A stretch of DNA of 64,000 bases, from positions 1 through 64,000 of the forward strand of contig CAYZWF010000006.1 in the NCBI GenBank assembly GCA_964482135.1, given 5' to 3'. Made by a program: the position numbers and the translations under genes. Shown here in pieces: positions 34,190 through 43,781 of the stretch (position 1 is the first letter of the stretch; each line of letters opens with the position of its first letter). The notes below the pieces were generated by a model that saw nothing but the letters and a program-made list of their open reading frames with translations, was not told the origin of the DNA and ran no database searches. The DNA comes from UBA11136 sp964482135. Its GTDB lineage: Bacteria > Pseudomonadota > Alphaproteobacteria > UBA11136.

Positions 34190-34987
34190 ATGAAGCCGGA
34201 AATGTTTAGCATACATGCCGATGTGGAAGCCCGGCACTGGTGGTTCGAGGCGCGCCGCCGCATCCTGTTTCCCCTCATTCGCCAGGTCATGGCGGGGCAG
34301 GAGGGCGAGATCATCGTCGATGTGGGTTGCGGCACGGGAGGGACCGTCGCCGCCCTCTGTAGAGAATACGATTGTGTGGGTATCGACGATTCGAAGCTGG
34401 CCATCGAAACCGCCGAGGCCGCCTATCCCCAGGCCACCCATCCCCGGGGCGGCTTTCGCCTTGGCCGTATGCCCGATGACCTTCGCGACCTGGCTCCCCG
34501 CACGGGGCTCTATCTGCTCATGGATGTTCTCGAGCATGTGGAGGACGACCGCGCCTTTCTTGCCGATCTCATCGCCCTGGCCCGGCCCGGCGCGCATATT
34601 CTGATTACGGTTCCCGCCGGCCCGCAGCTGTGGAGCCGCCACGACATTACCGCCGGGCATCTGCGCCGCTATGAACACGATACCCTTACATCCCTGTGGC
34701 GGAACCAAGGCGTTTCGCCGCGTCTGGTGACCTTCTTCAACAGCCGTCTCTATCCCTTGATCCGGCTGGCTCGATACGCGGGCAACCGCTTTGGGGCCTC
34801 CTGCGGACGCGAGGGCAGCGATTTCCATGTGCCGCCACCGCCCGTTAATGCGCTTTTGGAGGGCATATTCGCCGGCGAAGGAGGCCGCATCCTCTCCCGC
34901 CTCGACCAGCCGGAAACGGCGGCCTATGAACACGGGGTCAGCCTGTTGGCGCTGATCCGATGTGCGGAATTGAACCGCTCCCCGTGA
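34190..34987 (+). CDS. Class I SAM-dependent methyltransferase of a glycan locus
   Basis: The 265-residue protein has HWWFEARRR near residue 17, motif I IVDVGCGTGGT at 42-52 and LLMDVLEHVEDDRAF near 113. A YEHDTLTSL-type helix and the FFNSRLYPLIRLAR region follow. The form with an HWWF N-terminus is common in polysaccharide loci, where it probably methylates lipid-linked sugars or carriers. The substrate is unknown. It opens the insertion between rlmH and gpmI. Confidence 0.82.
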   Translation: MKPEMFSIHADVEARHWWFEARRRILFPLIRQVMAGQEGEIIVDVGCGTGGTVAALCREYDCVGIDDSKLAIETAEAAYPQATHPRGGFRLGRMPDDLRDLAPRTGLYLLMDVLEHVEDDRAFLADLIALARPGAHILITVPAGPQLWSRHDITAGHLRRYEHDTLTSLWRNQGVSPRLVTFFNSRLYPLIRLARYAGNRFGASCGREGSDFHVPPPPVNALLEGIFAGEGGRILSRLDQPETAAYEHGVSLLALIRCAELNRSP

Positions 34988-35054
34988 AATGCCATAAAAG
35001 ACTTCTTGTTTCCCGCCCTCCGTTTCAGAAATTTTTCCCCATGGATATGAAGAT

Positions 35055-35489
35055 ATGGATGTGAAGATTGATCCGGTAACAGAAGAAGAAAAGGCAAGAT
35101 GGCCCAAGGAGGTTATCGTCCCCCTGCTGGATCCCTTTGTGGATGCCCGTGGCGCTATCCAGCCGCTGGTGGACGAGGACATGAAGAGCTGTGTTCTCAT
35201 TTCCTCCAAGAAAGGCACGGTGCGGGCCAACCACTATCACAAGACTGACTGGCATTACTGTTACGTGCTGGTGGGAAAGATCGAATATTACCACCGCCCC
35301 ACGGGAAGCGACGCGGCGCCAGAGAAAGTGATGGTGGAGGCGGGGCAGATGTTCTTCACGCCGCCCATGGTGGATCATTCCATGGTCTTTCCCGAGGAAG
35401 CGGTCTTCATCACCTGGGGGCGCAATTCCCGCCTTCAGGAGGTCTATGAAGCCGACGTGGTGCGTATCGATCCCATCGAGCCGTCATGA
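35055..35489 (+). CDS. Cupin-fold protein, sugar epimerase-like
   Basis: The 144-residue beta-barrel protein has DARGAIQPLV at 31-40 and the metal-type cluster VRANHYHKTDWHYCYVL, with His60, His62 and His67. This layout resembles RmlC-like and FdtA/WxcM-type isomerases of nucleotide sugars. The nearby C-methyltransferase and epimerase make a dideoxy- or branched-sugar pathway likely. The exact reaction is unknown. It overlaps the C-methyltransferase gene by 4 bases. The 67 bases upstream are non-coding, with a moderate GGATATG ribosome site. Confidence 0.75.
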   Translation: MDVKIDPVTEEEKARWPKEVIVPLLDPFVDARGAIQPLVDEDMKSCVLISSKKGTVRANHYHKTDWHYCYVLVGKIEYYHRPTGSDAAPEKVMVEAGQMFFTPPMVDHSMVFPEEAVFITWGRNSRLQEVYEADVVRIDPIEPS

Positions 35490-36739
35490 ACGATGCCGCC
35501 GGCGCTTGCCGCCGTCGCGCCACATGCAGACTGTGCGACAGTGGCGACCTCTCCCTTGTCCTGTCTTTAACGCCGACGCCGCCGGCAAACGCCTTCGTCA
35601 CCGCCGCCGGTCTGGACACGTCCCAGGAATGTTTCCCGCTCGATCTGCATCTCTGTGGCGAGTGCGGCCATCTCCAGCTTCTCCACGTGGTGGACCCGTC
35701 CGTGCTGTTCGCCGATTACGTCTATGTGTCGGGAACCTCACCTTCCTTCGTCGCCCATTTCGAGAATTATGCCGCAAGCATTATGGAAACCTACCAGCCG
35801 CCGCCCGGCGCCCTGGTGGTGGACATCGGCTCCAACGACGGCACCCTGCTGCGCTTCTTTCAACAAGCGGGAATGGCCGTTCAGGGCGTCGATCCGGCGC
35901 GTGATATTGCGCGTGCCGCGTCGGAGGCGGGAATCGAGACCCTCAACGCCTTTTTCGATGCCGCTCTGGCCGCGCAAATCCGCGAGGATAAAGGCGCCGC
36001 CGCCGTGGTCACGGCCAATAACGTGTTCGCCCATATTGATGATCTGGCGGGCGTGGTAGCCGGCGTGCGGGTGCTTCTCGACGACGGTGGCGTGTTCGTC
36101 TTCGAGGTTTCCTATCTTGCCGACGTGCTGGAGAAGACCCTGTTCGACACCATCTATCACGAGCATCTTTCCTATCACGGGGTGGCGCCGCTGGTGTCTT
36201 TCTTCGCCGCCAACGGTATGGAACTCATCGCCGCCGAGCGGGTGGATACCCATGGCGGCAGCCTGCGCGGCGTGGCCCAGCTTGCCGGTGGCGCCCGCCC
36301 GGTGGCGGCATCGGTGGCGGCCTGTCTGGATTTGGAGGATCGCCTTGGTTTGGGGAAGCCTGAGACCTTTCATGAATTTGCGCGGCGCATTGACGCCCTC
36401 AAGACATCTTTGCGCGACCTGTTGGCGGGGCTGAAGGCCGAGGGGCGGTCCATCTCCGGTTACGGCGCGCCGGCCAAGGCCACCACCCTGATGTATCATT
36501 TCGGCCTCGGCCCCGATATCATCGACTTCATCGTCGATGACAGCCCCTTGAAACAGGGCCTTTATTCACCCGGCCTGCATGTTCCGGTGCTCCCCTCGGG
36601 GGCCATAACCGAACACAGGCCCGATTATCTGTTAATCCTGGCGTGGAATTTTGCCCAACCCATCATGGCCAATAATTCGGCATTTCATGAGGCGGGGGGG
36701 CGTTTCATCATTCCCGTTCCCGAACTGGAAGTAGTGTAA
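35486..36739 (+). CDS. Nucleotide-sugar C-methyltransferase (TylC3 type)
   Basis: The 417-residue protein has a zinc-binding N-terminal domain with Cys14-x2-Cys17 and Cys57-x2-Cys60, a SAM domain with VVDIGSNDGT at 111-120, the catalytic-loop motif YHEHLSYHG near 225 and a C-terminal domain with GYGAPAKATTL and FIVDDSPLKQG. This is the Methyltransf_13/Methyltransf_14 pair of enzymes that add a methyl group at carbon 3 of a 4-keto-deoxysugar. It overlaps the cupin gene by 4 bases and is followed three bases later by the epimerase. A branched-chain sugar product is likely (inference). Confidence 0.87.
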   Translation: MNDAAGACRRRATCRLCDSGDLSLVLSLTPTPPANAFVTAAGLDTSQECFPLDLHLCGECGHLQLLHVVDPSVLFADYVYVSGTSPSFVAHFENYAASIMETYQPPPGALVVDIGSNDGTLLRFFQQAGMAVQGVDPARDIARAASEAGIETLNAFFDAALAAQIREDKGAAAVVTANNVFAHIDDLAGVVAGVRVLLDDGGVFVFEVSYLADVLEKTLFDTIYHEHLSYHGVAPLVSFFAANGMELIAAERVDTHGGSLRGVAQLAGGARPVAASVAACLDLEDRLGLGKPETFHEFARRIDALKTSLRDLLAGLKAEGRSISGYGAPAKATTLMYHFGLGPDIIDFIVDDSPLKQGLYSPGLHVPVLPSGAITEHRPDYLLILAWNFAQPIMANNSAFHEAGGRFIIPVPELEVV

Positions 36740-36742
36740 AAT

Positions 36743-37801
36743 ATGAAGGGTTCTTATCTCGACAGCGATATCGCGGAAATTGCCGGCCGTCTCGGCGAAC
36801 GGGCGGACATGCTTGCCGGCAAGACGGTGCTTTTGACCGGCGCGCGGGGGTTTCTCGGCCGTTACTTCACCAGGGTTTTCGCCCATCTCAACGAACACAG
36901 GCTGGACAAACCCTGTTCCGTGATCGCGCTCGACAACCTGATCACCTCCGGCGTGGCCGGGGAAACCATCCCCGATATTCCCAATTTCGAATTTCTCCGC
37001 CATGACGTGACCGAACCCTTCACGCCTGATGGCAAGGTGGATTTCGTGGTTCACGCGGCGGGTATCGCCAGCCCCTTCCATTATCGCGCCCACCCCATGG
37101 AAACGCTGGAAGTGGCTATCTGGGGCACCCGCAACATGCTGGATGTGGCGCGCCGTGACGACGCCAGCTTTACCTTCTTTTCATCAAGCGAGATTTATGG
37201 TGACCCCGATCCCCGCCACGTGCCGTCGCCGGAAAGCTATCGCGGTAACGTGGCGAGCCAGGGGCCGCGCGCCTGTTACGACGAGAGCAAACGCGTCGGC
37301 GAGACCCTGTGCTACATCTATCACGAGTATCACGGGGTCCATACCAACATCATCCGCCCCTTCAACGTATTTGGCCCCGGCATGCAGAAGACCGACTACC
37401 GGGTGTTGCCTAATTTCGCCGCCCATATTCAGGAAGGCGAGCCCCTTAACGTCTATGGCAGCGGCACCCAGACCCGCACCTTCTGTTACATCACCGACGC
37501 CATGGTGGGATTTCTGCTCACCGTTCTCTCCGGCGTGCCTGGCGAAACCTATAATATCGGTAATCCCAAGCCAGAGATTTCCATGCTCGATCTGGTGGGG
37601 CGGGTGACGAACGTTCTCGGGCGCGAGATACCCCACAATGTGATCGAGCATCCCGACAGCTATCCCGCCGACGAGCCCAACCGCCGCTGTCCCGATATCC
37701 GCAAGGCGGAACTCCAGCTCGACTACACGCCGAAGGTGGAGCTGGATGACGGCCTGTCGCGTTTTTTCACCTGGGCGGACAAATTTTATGCGGGGCCCTA
37801 G
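36743..37801 (+). CDS. NAD-dependent epimerase/dehydratase, UXS-like
   Basis: The 352-residue extended SDR has TGARGFLGRYF at 32-42, a Ser triad SSSEIYGDPDP at 147-157 and the catalytic pair Tyr179-x3-Lys183 in CYDESKRVGE. IRPFNVFGPGMQ and RTFCYITD follow. The pattern resembles UDP-glucuronate decarboxylase, but a C4-epimerase or 4,6-dehydratase cannot be excluded. It has about 30 residues before the Rossmann fold. It follows the C-methyltransferase directly and probably serves the same sugar. Confidence 0.83.
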   Translation: MKGSYLDSDIAEIAGRLGERADMLAGKTVLLTGARGFLGRYFTRVFAHLNEHRLDKPCSVIALDNLITSGVAGETIPDIPNFEFLRHDVTEPFTPDGKVDFVVHAAGIASPFHYRAHPMETLEVAIWGTRNMLDVARRDDASFTFFSSSEIYGDPDPRHVPSPESYRGNVASQGPRACYDESKRVGETLCYIYHEYHGVHTNIIRPFNVFGPGMQKTDYRVLPNFAAHIQEGEPLNVYGSGTQTRTFCYITDAMVGFLLTVLSGVPGETYNIGNPKPEISMLDLVGRVTNVLGREIPHNVIEHPDSYPADEPNRRCPDIRKAELQLDYTPKVELDDGLSRFFTWADKFYAGP

Positions 37802-37833
37802 GGGTCACAGAGGCCTGCGGGACGGAGGCAGGG

Positions 37834-38781
37834 ATGCCTGAGTTGCGGCTTGGCCTGATCGGCGCCGGGCGCTGGGGCCGCGTCTACATGAATACACTGG
37901 ACGACATGGCGGGTGTGACCTTAAGCGCGCTCGCCAGTTCCAACCCCCACAGCCGTGATTTGGCGGGCGAAGATGTGGCCGTCCACGAGGACTGGCGGGA
38001 TCTTATCAAGGCCGGCGGCGTGGACGGGATCATCGTCGCCACGCCGCCCGCGACCCATGCCGAGATCGTCGGCGCGGCGCTGGAAGCCGGGCTGCCGGTT
38101 CTGGTGGAAAAACCGCTGACCCTGGACGTGGACGAGGCCCGGGCGCTTTGCGATCTGGCCCAAGCAAGGGACGGCCTGGTGATGGTGGATCATATCCATC
38201 TCTTCAGCCCCGCCTTTCGTGCCCTGAAACGCGAAGCAGCCAAGCTGGGCCCGCTGCGCCGCATGGAATCCGAGGCCGGCAGCCAGGGTCCCTTCCGCAA
38301 GGCGACGCCGGTTTTGTGGGATTGGGGCGCCCATGATATCTCCATGTGCCTCGATCTCATGGGTGAAGCGCCCTCGGAGATCTCCGCGCGTTGTCTGGAG
38401 ATGCGGGAAACCGGGGAAGGCTCCGGCGCGGTCTTCGATCTGCGCCTTGAATTTGCCGATGAAACAACAGCGGGGATACGCATCGGCAATCTGCTGCCCG
38501 GAAAACGACGGCGTTTCTGTGCCGCCTTCGATGCCGGGATTCTGGTTTATGACGATCTGGCGGCGGACAAGCTGACCTTGGTTCCCACATCCCCCTCTCC
38601 AGAGGCCGAAATACGCGCCATCGCCGTGACGCCCGACCTGCCCCTGACCTGCGCGGTCAGGGAATTCACGGAAGCTATTACCTCCGGTTCGCGCTCGCGG
38701 GAGAGCCTGCAATTGGGACTTTCGGTGGTGGAGACCCTGGCTAGGTGCGAGGCGGCGCTGGAGGGGTCACAGCCGGAATAA
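37834..38781 (+). CDS. Gfo/Idh/MocA-family oxidoreductase
   Basis: The 315-residue protein has the NAD(P) motif GLIGAGRWGRVYM at 7-19, ATPPATHAEIVGAALEAGLP in the cofactor domain, the EKPLTLDVDEA segment near 92, and a C-terminal domain with WDWGAHDISMCLDLMG. This family oxidises or reduces sugars or nucleotide sugars, and in such clusters it often acts on a 3-keto sugar. Start ATG at 37834 follows a 32-base gap. The 186 bases after its stop are non-coding. Confidence 0.84.
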   Translation: MPELRLGLIGAGRWGRVYMNTLDDMAGVTLSALASSNPHSRDLAGEDVAVHEDWRDLIKAGGVDGIIVATPPATHAEIVGAALEAGLPVLVEKPLTLDVDEARALCDLAQARDGLVMVDHIHLFSPAFRALKREAAKLGPLRRMESEAGSQGPFRKATPVLWDWGAHDISMCLDLMGEAPSEISARCLEMRETGEGSGAVFDLRLEFADETTAGIRIGNLLPGKRRRFCAAFDAGILVYDDLAADKLTLVPTSPSPEAEIRAIAVTPDLPLTCAVREFTEAITSGSRSRESLQLGLSVVETLARCEAALEGSQPE

Positions 38782-38967
38782 AGGTCAGGGCTATGGCGTT
38801 GATATGCCCCGCCGTTTTCCCTAAAGTAGCGGCGCCGGATCAGGGCTCGATTTAAAGTTTTTTGTGTGGTTTTCAGGCGTTTCCGGACCAATATTCAGAT
38901 ATATTACGGAAGAAACTCAGATCGGGGGCTGTGTCGGGACCGCCTCCGGAATTTACGAGTAGGGTGC
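38782..38967. other. Intergenic stretch before the B12 radical SAM gene
   Basis: About 186 bases, without a gene or clear terminator. An ATG-started frame from 38866 joins the radical SAM gene but has no family-like N-terminus. The second half is AT-richer and could hold a promoter. Confidence 0.35.
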
Positions 38968-40425
38968 ATGAAGGTTCTTCTTATATTCAAGGATTCCGTT
39001 GCCGTGGAACGCATGGCGATTTGCTATATCAGCTCAGCGCTGAAGGCGGCCGGAAATGATGTAAAGCTCTGGATTATGAACGTGAATCCGCCTGAGCGGC
39101 TTCACGAATATATGTCGGAATACAGGCCAGATATTGTCGGCTATTCCTCCATGACCGGGGAACATATCCCGCTGGCGGCCTTGAATCGGGAACTGAAGGA
39201 ACAATACGATTTCTTCTCCGTATTCGGCGGGCCTCACGCCACATTCGTTCCCGATTTCATCGAAGAAGAGGTCTCGGTGGATGCCGCATGCACCGGTGAA
39301 GGCGATCTCGTGTTTCCGGAATTATGCCGAAGAATGGAGGCGGGCGAGGAATACTGGCTGACTCCCACGTTCGACGTTCGCTATGAGGGAAAGATACATA
39401 GAAACCTCTTGGGTGATCTGACGCCCACCCTTGAGACGCTTGATGATCCCGACCGCCAGATTCTCTATGACGCCGATCCCAGGCTGGGCAAGCTGGGAAC
39501 CAAGTATTTCATGGCCGCCCGCGGTTGCCCCTACAAATGCTCGTACTGTTTCAATGTGAAATACAACGAAAACTACAAGGGCAAGGGAAAGGTGGTGCGT
39601 TGCCGCACCCCGCGTCAGGTGATTGATGAAATCAAGTGGGTCATGGAGCGCTACCCCTTAGACCATGTGTCGTTCCTCGACGATCTGTTCATTCTCAAGC
39701 CCAAGGAATGGCTGGTGGAATTTTCGCGGTTGTTCAAGGAAGAAGTCGGTCTGCAATGGTCTTGCACGGTGCGGGCCAACACCGCCAATCTCGGCGGTGA
39801 GACCACCATTTCCATGCTCAGCGATTCGGGGCTTTCCTGGGTGTGGATGGGCGTGGAATGCGGTGACCAGAAGGTGGCCAATGAAATTCTGGTGAGAGAC
39901 CTCACCAATGACGAGATCACCCAGGCCACGCAGCTTTTGCACAAATACAATGTGGGGACCATCGCCCAGAATATTTTAGGCTTGCCGGTTCCCGATCCCA
40001 TCAAGACGGATTTGGTCACACTGGACTTCAATATCGACCTTCGGCCCTCTCTGGGGCATCCGTCCATTCTCTACCCCTATCCGGGATCACCCATCGAGAC
40101 CTATTCCCGCGAACACGGTTATCTGGAAGGCGAGCCCGAGTATATGGAAACGACGAAACGTTCTTCCATGCTGAAGTTCTCCTCAGAGAATGACAAACAT
40201 AAGATCGAGAACCTGCACAAGCTTTTCGGCATTATTGTCCGCTTCCCCGTCCTTCGGCCCTATACGGAATTCCTGATCAGCCTGCCTCTAACGCCTCTGT
40301 ACCGGGCTGTTTTCTACCTGTGGTACGGGTATTGTTTCAAAATCAAACTGGCCAAGATCAAGAGGCTCCATAAGGAAATTCCCTATTTTACGGGCCTCTT
40401 TTTCAGGATGCTGGCCAAGTCGTAA
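38968..40425 (+). CDS. B12-binding radical SAM protein
   Basis: The 485-residue protein starts at MKVLLIFKDSVAVER (ATG 38968), the position of the cobalamin-domain strand. The longer frame from 38866 is not supported. The cobalamin-binding fold has FGGPHATFVPDF near 87-98 and no DxHxxG, as in base-off members. The Fe-S motif is Cys187-x3-Cys191-x2-Cys194 (CPYKCSYC). Related enzymes methylate unactivated carbon atoms or cyclise products. The substrate is unknown. Hydrophobic patches near the C-terminus (FLISLPLTPLY, AVFYLWYGY) suggest a membrane-linked lipid substrate (inference). Confidence 0.85.
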   Translation: MKVLLIFKDSVAVERMAICYISSALKAAGNDVKLWIMNVNPPERLHEYMSEYRPDIVGYSSMTGEHIPLAALNRELKEQYDFFSVFGGPHATFVPDFIEEEVSVDAACTGEGDLVFPELCRRMEAGEEYWLTPTFDVRYEGKIHRNLLGDLTPTLETLDDPDRQILYDADPRLGKLGTKYFMAARGCPYKCSYCFNVKYNENYKGKGKVVRCRTPRQVIDEIKWVMERYPLDHVSFLDDLFILKPKEWLVEFSRLFKEEVGLQWSCTVRANTANLGGETTISMLSDSGLSWVWMGVECGDQKVANEILVRDLTNDEITQATQLLHKYNVGTIAQNILGLPVPDPIKTDLVTLDFNIDLRPSLGHPSILYPYPGSPIETYSREHGYLEGEPEYMETTKRSSMLKFSSENDKHKIENLHKLFGIIVRFPVLRPYTEFLISLPLTPLYRAVFYLWYGYCFKIKLAKIKRLHKEIPYFTGLFFRMLAKS

Positions 40426-40542
40426 ACGCCTCCCTCTCCCGGTCTCCCCCATTGGGGCGACGGTGTGGTCCTTGCCCCCCCGCCTGTGATCAGGTACTAA
40501 TTCTGGCGCACCAGCACCGCCTGAATCAAAGGGCTTTACGCC

Positions 40543-41526
40543 ATGCCTTCTTCCTTTGCCGGGAAATCCGTCGTCATCCTTACCGCACAGTATAATGACT
40601 GGGTTTCCCTCGGCCATCTGCTTCCCCTCATCGACGAAAATCTAGCTCCCCTGGGGGTAGAGGCCCGGGTAGTGGTGGTGGATGATGGCTCCATTGATTC
40701 CGATGGCAAGGAATTGCTGGGCGGTCTTTCGCTCAAGGCGATCGAGTCCATCGAGGAAGTGGTGCTGGGGGATAACCAGGGGAATCAGCGGGCCATGGCC
40801 ATTGGCCTGGCTCATGTGGCGGAGCATTACGACTGTGACTATCTGTTGCTCATTGACAGCGATTTTGAAGACAACCCCGAATATATCCCGCAACTGCTCG
40901 AGGCCTGCCGTTCCGGTGGGGACAAGGAAATCATGTTTGCCGAACGCTCCAAGCGCTCGGAAGGGATGCTCTTTCTCTTTTTCTACAAGCTTTACCAGAA
41001 AATCTATAAAGCCTTCACCCGGCACAATATCGCCGTGGGTAATTTCAGCGTAGTGCCGGGGCATCTGATCCGCCGTCTCGCCCATGTGGGGGAGTTGTGG
41101 AACCATTTGCCCGCCAGCATCATGCGTTCCGGGCTGCCGTTTTCTTCCATTCCCACCCTGCGCGGAAAACGCCTCTACGGTAAAAGCAGCATGAATCTGG
41201 TGCGGCTGGTGGTCCATGCTTTCAGCGCATTTACCATTTTCGCCGATGTATTTGCGGTGCGGTTGATCCTGTGGACGCTGGGGCTGGTATTTTTATTTGT
41301 TCTGGGCGGCGTGGTTCTGGTGGGGCTCAAATTCGGCGCCGGGGTGGCGGCTCTGGGCTGGCCTTCGCAGATGGTGGGACTGCTTCTTGTTATTCTGCTC
41401 CAGGTTCTCGGCATGTCCGTGATTCTGTTATTTCTGGCCTTGTCCATGCGTCTGAAGCCGCCCATGATTCCGGCCCATGATTACGGAAAATTCATCTACG
41501 AGGTGAACCGGCTCTACCCGTCATGA
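40543..41526 (+). CDS. GT2-family glycosyltransferase with two C-terminal membrane helices
   Basis: The 327-residue protein has the GT-A nucleotide motif VVVVDDGSID at 43-52 and the metal motif LLLIDSDFEDNPE near 101-113. It has an amphipathic region with YGKSSMNLVRL, then two helices (about residues 225-258 and 270-300). It looks like a polyprenyl-phosphate sugar synthase of the ArnC/GtrB type, which supplies sugar donors to GT-C enzymes. The next gene is a large membrane protein and overlaps by 4 bases, so the pair may act together. The upstream gap of 117 bases has no gene. Confidence 0.85.
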   Translation: MPSSFAGKSVVILTAQYNDWVSLGHLLPLIDENLAPLGVEARVVVVDDGSIDSDGKELLGGLSLKAIESIEEVVLGDNQGNQRAMAIGLAHVAEHYDCDYLLLIDSDFEDNPEYIPQLLEACRSGGDKEIMFAERSKRSEGMLFLFFYKLYQKIYKAFTRHNIAVGNFSVVPGHLIRRLAHVGELWNHLPASIMRSGLPFSSIPTLRGKRLYGKSSMNLVRLVVHAFSAFTIFADVFAVRLILWTLGLVFLFVLGGVVLVGLKFGAGVAALGWPSQMVGLLLVILLQVLGMSVILLFLALSMRLKPPMIPAHDYGKFIYEVNRLYPS

Positions 41527-43628
41527 TGACCCTTATTTCCTCGGCGTGGCGCGGCAATCCGGTTCTGTTTGCCGGTCTTGTCTGGCTTACGGTTGAATTT
41601 TTTATTGCCGGCCCCTTTTCCTTTTTTCGTATAGGGGAAAATGCCGACGCCTATATCCCCCCCTTCATGGCCTATGGGGCGTCTTTCCTTGAGGGCGCCT
41701 ATTGGTACCCTGCCATGGCGGGGGGCACCGACCGCCTTGCCCTGGGATTTTTCGGCGGGCTGGACACGTTTCTGTTCTGGCTGTTGCCGGGCTGGCTTGC
41801 CGCCCAAATATTCGTGGTGGCCCAGTTCGTTCTGGGCGGTGGCGCCACCTATCTCATCTGCCGCAAGCATCTCAATCTGGGGATAGAGGCCGCCACCTTC
41901 GCGGGGCTGGCCTTCGCTCTGGAGGCGTCTCCGGGAATGCACGAACACAACACCGTGATGTTTTTCCCGGTGCTGATCTGGGCCATCAGCCGGGGCCTCG
42001 ATGAAAGCCTCCCCGTTCTGCGCCGCGCCGCCTGGCTGGTGGTGGTTCCCCTGGCCTATGGCATGTGCACCCTGGCGGCCTATCTCTATCATTTTCCCAT
42101 AGTAAGCGTTGTGTTCTGGTTCGCCGTGGTCGCGCCACCACGTTCGTTGCGGCGGTGGGGGCTGGTGGCCGGGGCGTGTTTCCTGGCTTTGCTGCCGCGC
42201 CTTCAGGACGCCATTGCCCTGGCGCTGCACGCTCCCTTTTCACATCGTATCCACTGGAACATGGAGATTTTCCAGCCCCCCGATATGGCGGAGTTTTTTG
42301 CTCATGTGTTCAACTTTCCCCTGTCCACGGAGTTGAATCTTCTGTTGGTGGCTTTGGCATTTTGCGCTTGGACGCTGAGGCGCCATGGAGGAGATTTCAA
42401 CGATGGCGGATTGTGGCGGGTCTCGGCCGTTTTCCTTTTTCTCTGGTTGGCGCCGCCGCTTTTGGAATATCTGCGGCCGTTGTTGCTGTTGGTCTTCCCC
42501 TTTGCCGAGGCCTTCCAGATCAAACGTATCGCCCTGACCATTCCCTTTTTCGCCGCACTCATGGGGGGGCTGGGCCTCGAAGTCCTGAGAGGCGCGCTGA
42601 AGGGGCGCTCATTCACGCTGCCGCGGCTGGGCGCCGTGGGAGCCGGAAAACTGGCCTATGTGGCGGCGCTGGGAGTGCTTGCGGTGCTCTCTCTCGAGGT
42701 CAAATACAGTCATGCCCTTGAGTGGGTGAGATATGGGAACTACGTAAACAACTTCTCCCGGCGCGCCGCAGAGGACTTTGCCGCCGAGCGCCCCGTGGCC
42801 GATGATCCCTACCGTATCGCCGCCTACCAGCTCTATCCCGTCCTTTTTCAGGCCTATGGGCTGGAGACGGCGGGGGGCTATATGAACATGTATTCCCGGC
42901 GCTATATGGAATTCTGGAACCGGGTGATTGAAAAACGGGAGCGCCAGCGAGGCGTGGAAGGGGAGTTTCTGAGTTGGGGCAGCCGCGTCAATCTCAGCGC
43001 CGACTTGCACGAGCCCCGCCTCAAGCTGGGCGATCATTACAACTTGTCCCTGCTCTCTTTGGCTAATGTGCGCTATCTGTTCGCCCGCGACCAATTGTTG
43101 GACCAACAGTTTTCCGCCGTGGTTTCGGCGGACAAGCCCTGGAACACGATGGATAACCGGGAAAAGGCCATGGTTCATGTGGCTGCCAATTTCGGCGGTG
43201 AGAATCCGCTCAATATTTACCGTAACGCGGACGCCTTCCCCCGCTTCTTCCTGGTTCCCTCTGTGCGGGAATTCGCCGACGAATCCACCCTTCTCGATGC
43301 CATGGCCGGGGCCGACACCGGGGCCTTGCGCAAGGATGTTTTCGTGGAAAAGGGCTGGCTGAAGGAAGATGTGGCGGCAAATCTGGGTTTTGCCGAGGGT
43401 GCCGTGGATCTGGTGTCGTACAAGCCCGACCGTATCGAGCTTGATCTGCGCGCCGACGGGCCGGCCATTCTCGCCGTCGCCAATTCCTACAGCCCCTACT
43501 GGCGGGTTCGCGTGGATGGCGAGGCGGCGGAAATTTTCCCCGCCTATCACACCTTCTGGGGCGTGGTGGTGGCGGCGGGTGCGCACCATGTCGTATTTGA
43601 CTATGTTCCCCCCTACCGCCTTTGGTAG
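41523..43628 (+). CDS. Large polytopic membrane protein, YfhO/GT-C-like
   Basis: The 701-residue protein has about twelve predicted helices in the first 430 residues and a soluble C-terminal domain (about residues 440-700). The first loop has IGENADAYIPPFMAYG, the position where GT-C enzymes carry catalytic acids. The C-terminal part includes RFFLVPSVREFADE and NSYSPYWRVRVDGEAAEIFP, found at the end of YfhO-type proteins. YfhO is involved in teichoic acid glycosylation in Bacillus. A transferase using the product of the upstream GT2 is likely (inference). The 153 bases after the stop are non-coding. Confidence 0.8.
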   Translation: MMTLISSAWRGNPVLFAGLVWLTVEFFIAGPFSFFRIGENADAYIPPFMAYGASFLEGAYWYPAMAGGTDRLALGFFGGLDTFLFWLLPGWLAAQIFVVAQFVLGGGATYLICRKHLNLGIEAATFAGLAFALEASPGMHEHNTVMFFPVLIWAISRGLDESLPVLRRAAWLVVVPLAYGMCTLAAYLYHFPIVSVVFWFAVVAPPRSLRRWGLVAGACFLALLPRLQDAIALALHAPFSHRIHWNMEIFQPPDMAEFFAHVFNFPLSTELNLLLVALAFCAWTLRRHGGDFNDGGLWRVSAVFLFLWLAPPLLEYLRPLLLLVFPFAEAFQIKRIALTIPFFAALMGGLGLEVLRGALKGRSFTLPRLGAVGAGKLAYVAALGVLAVLSLEVKYSHALEWVRYGNYVNNFSRRAAEDFAAERPVADDPYRIAAYQLYPVLFQAYGLETAGGYMNMYSRRYMEFWNRVIEKRERQRGVEGEFLSWGSRVNLSADLHEPRLKLGDHYNLSLLSLANVRYLFARDQLLDQQFSAVVSADKPWNTMDNREKAMVHVAANFGGENPLNIYRNADAFPRFFLVPSVREFADESTLLDAMAGADTGALRKDVFVEKGWLKEDVAANLGFAEGAVDLVSYKPDRIELDLRADGPAILAVANSYSPYWRVRVDGEAAEIFPAYHTFWGVVVAAGAHHVVFDYVPPYRLW

Positions 43629-43781
43629 AATGGCTGGGTTCGTTCCCTTAAAGGTGCCCAAGAGGACACGAGGAGTCCAAAAATCTTATCGCGCAAGTGG
43701 CTTTGTTCTTATGTGGGAACGAAATTTATGCTCTATATAGTGGTTACCCGCCCGTAGGGTCCTCTAGATGTTGATTCAGTA
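43629..43781 (+). promoter_or_regulatory. Intergenic region upstream of gpmI
   Basis: About 153 bases with a possible -10 TATAGT (about 43736-43741), about 40 bases before the gpmI ATG. No good -35 fits it. The gap marks the right edge of the inserted glycan block. Confidence 0.3.
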
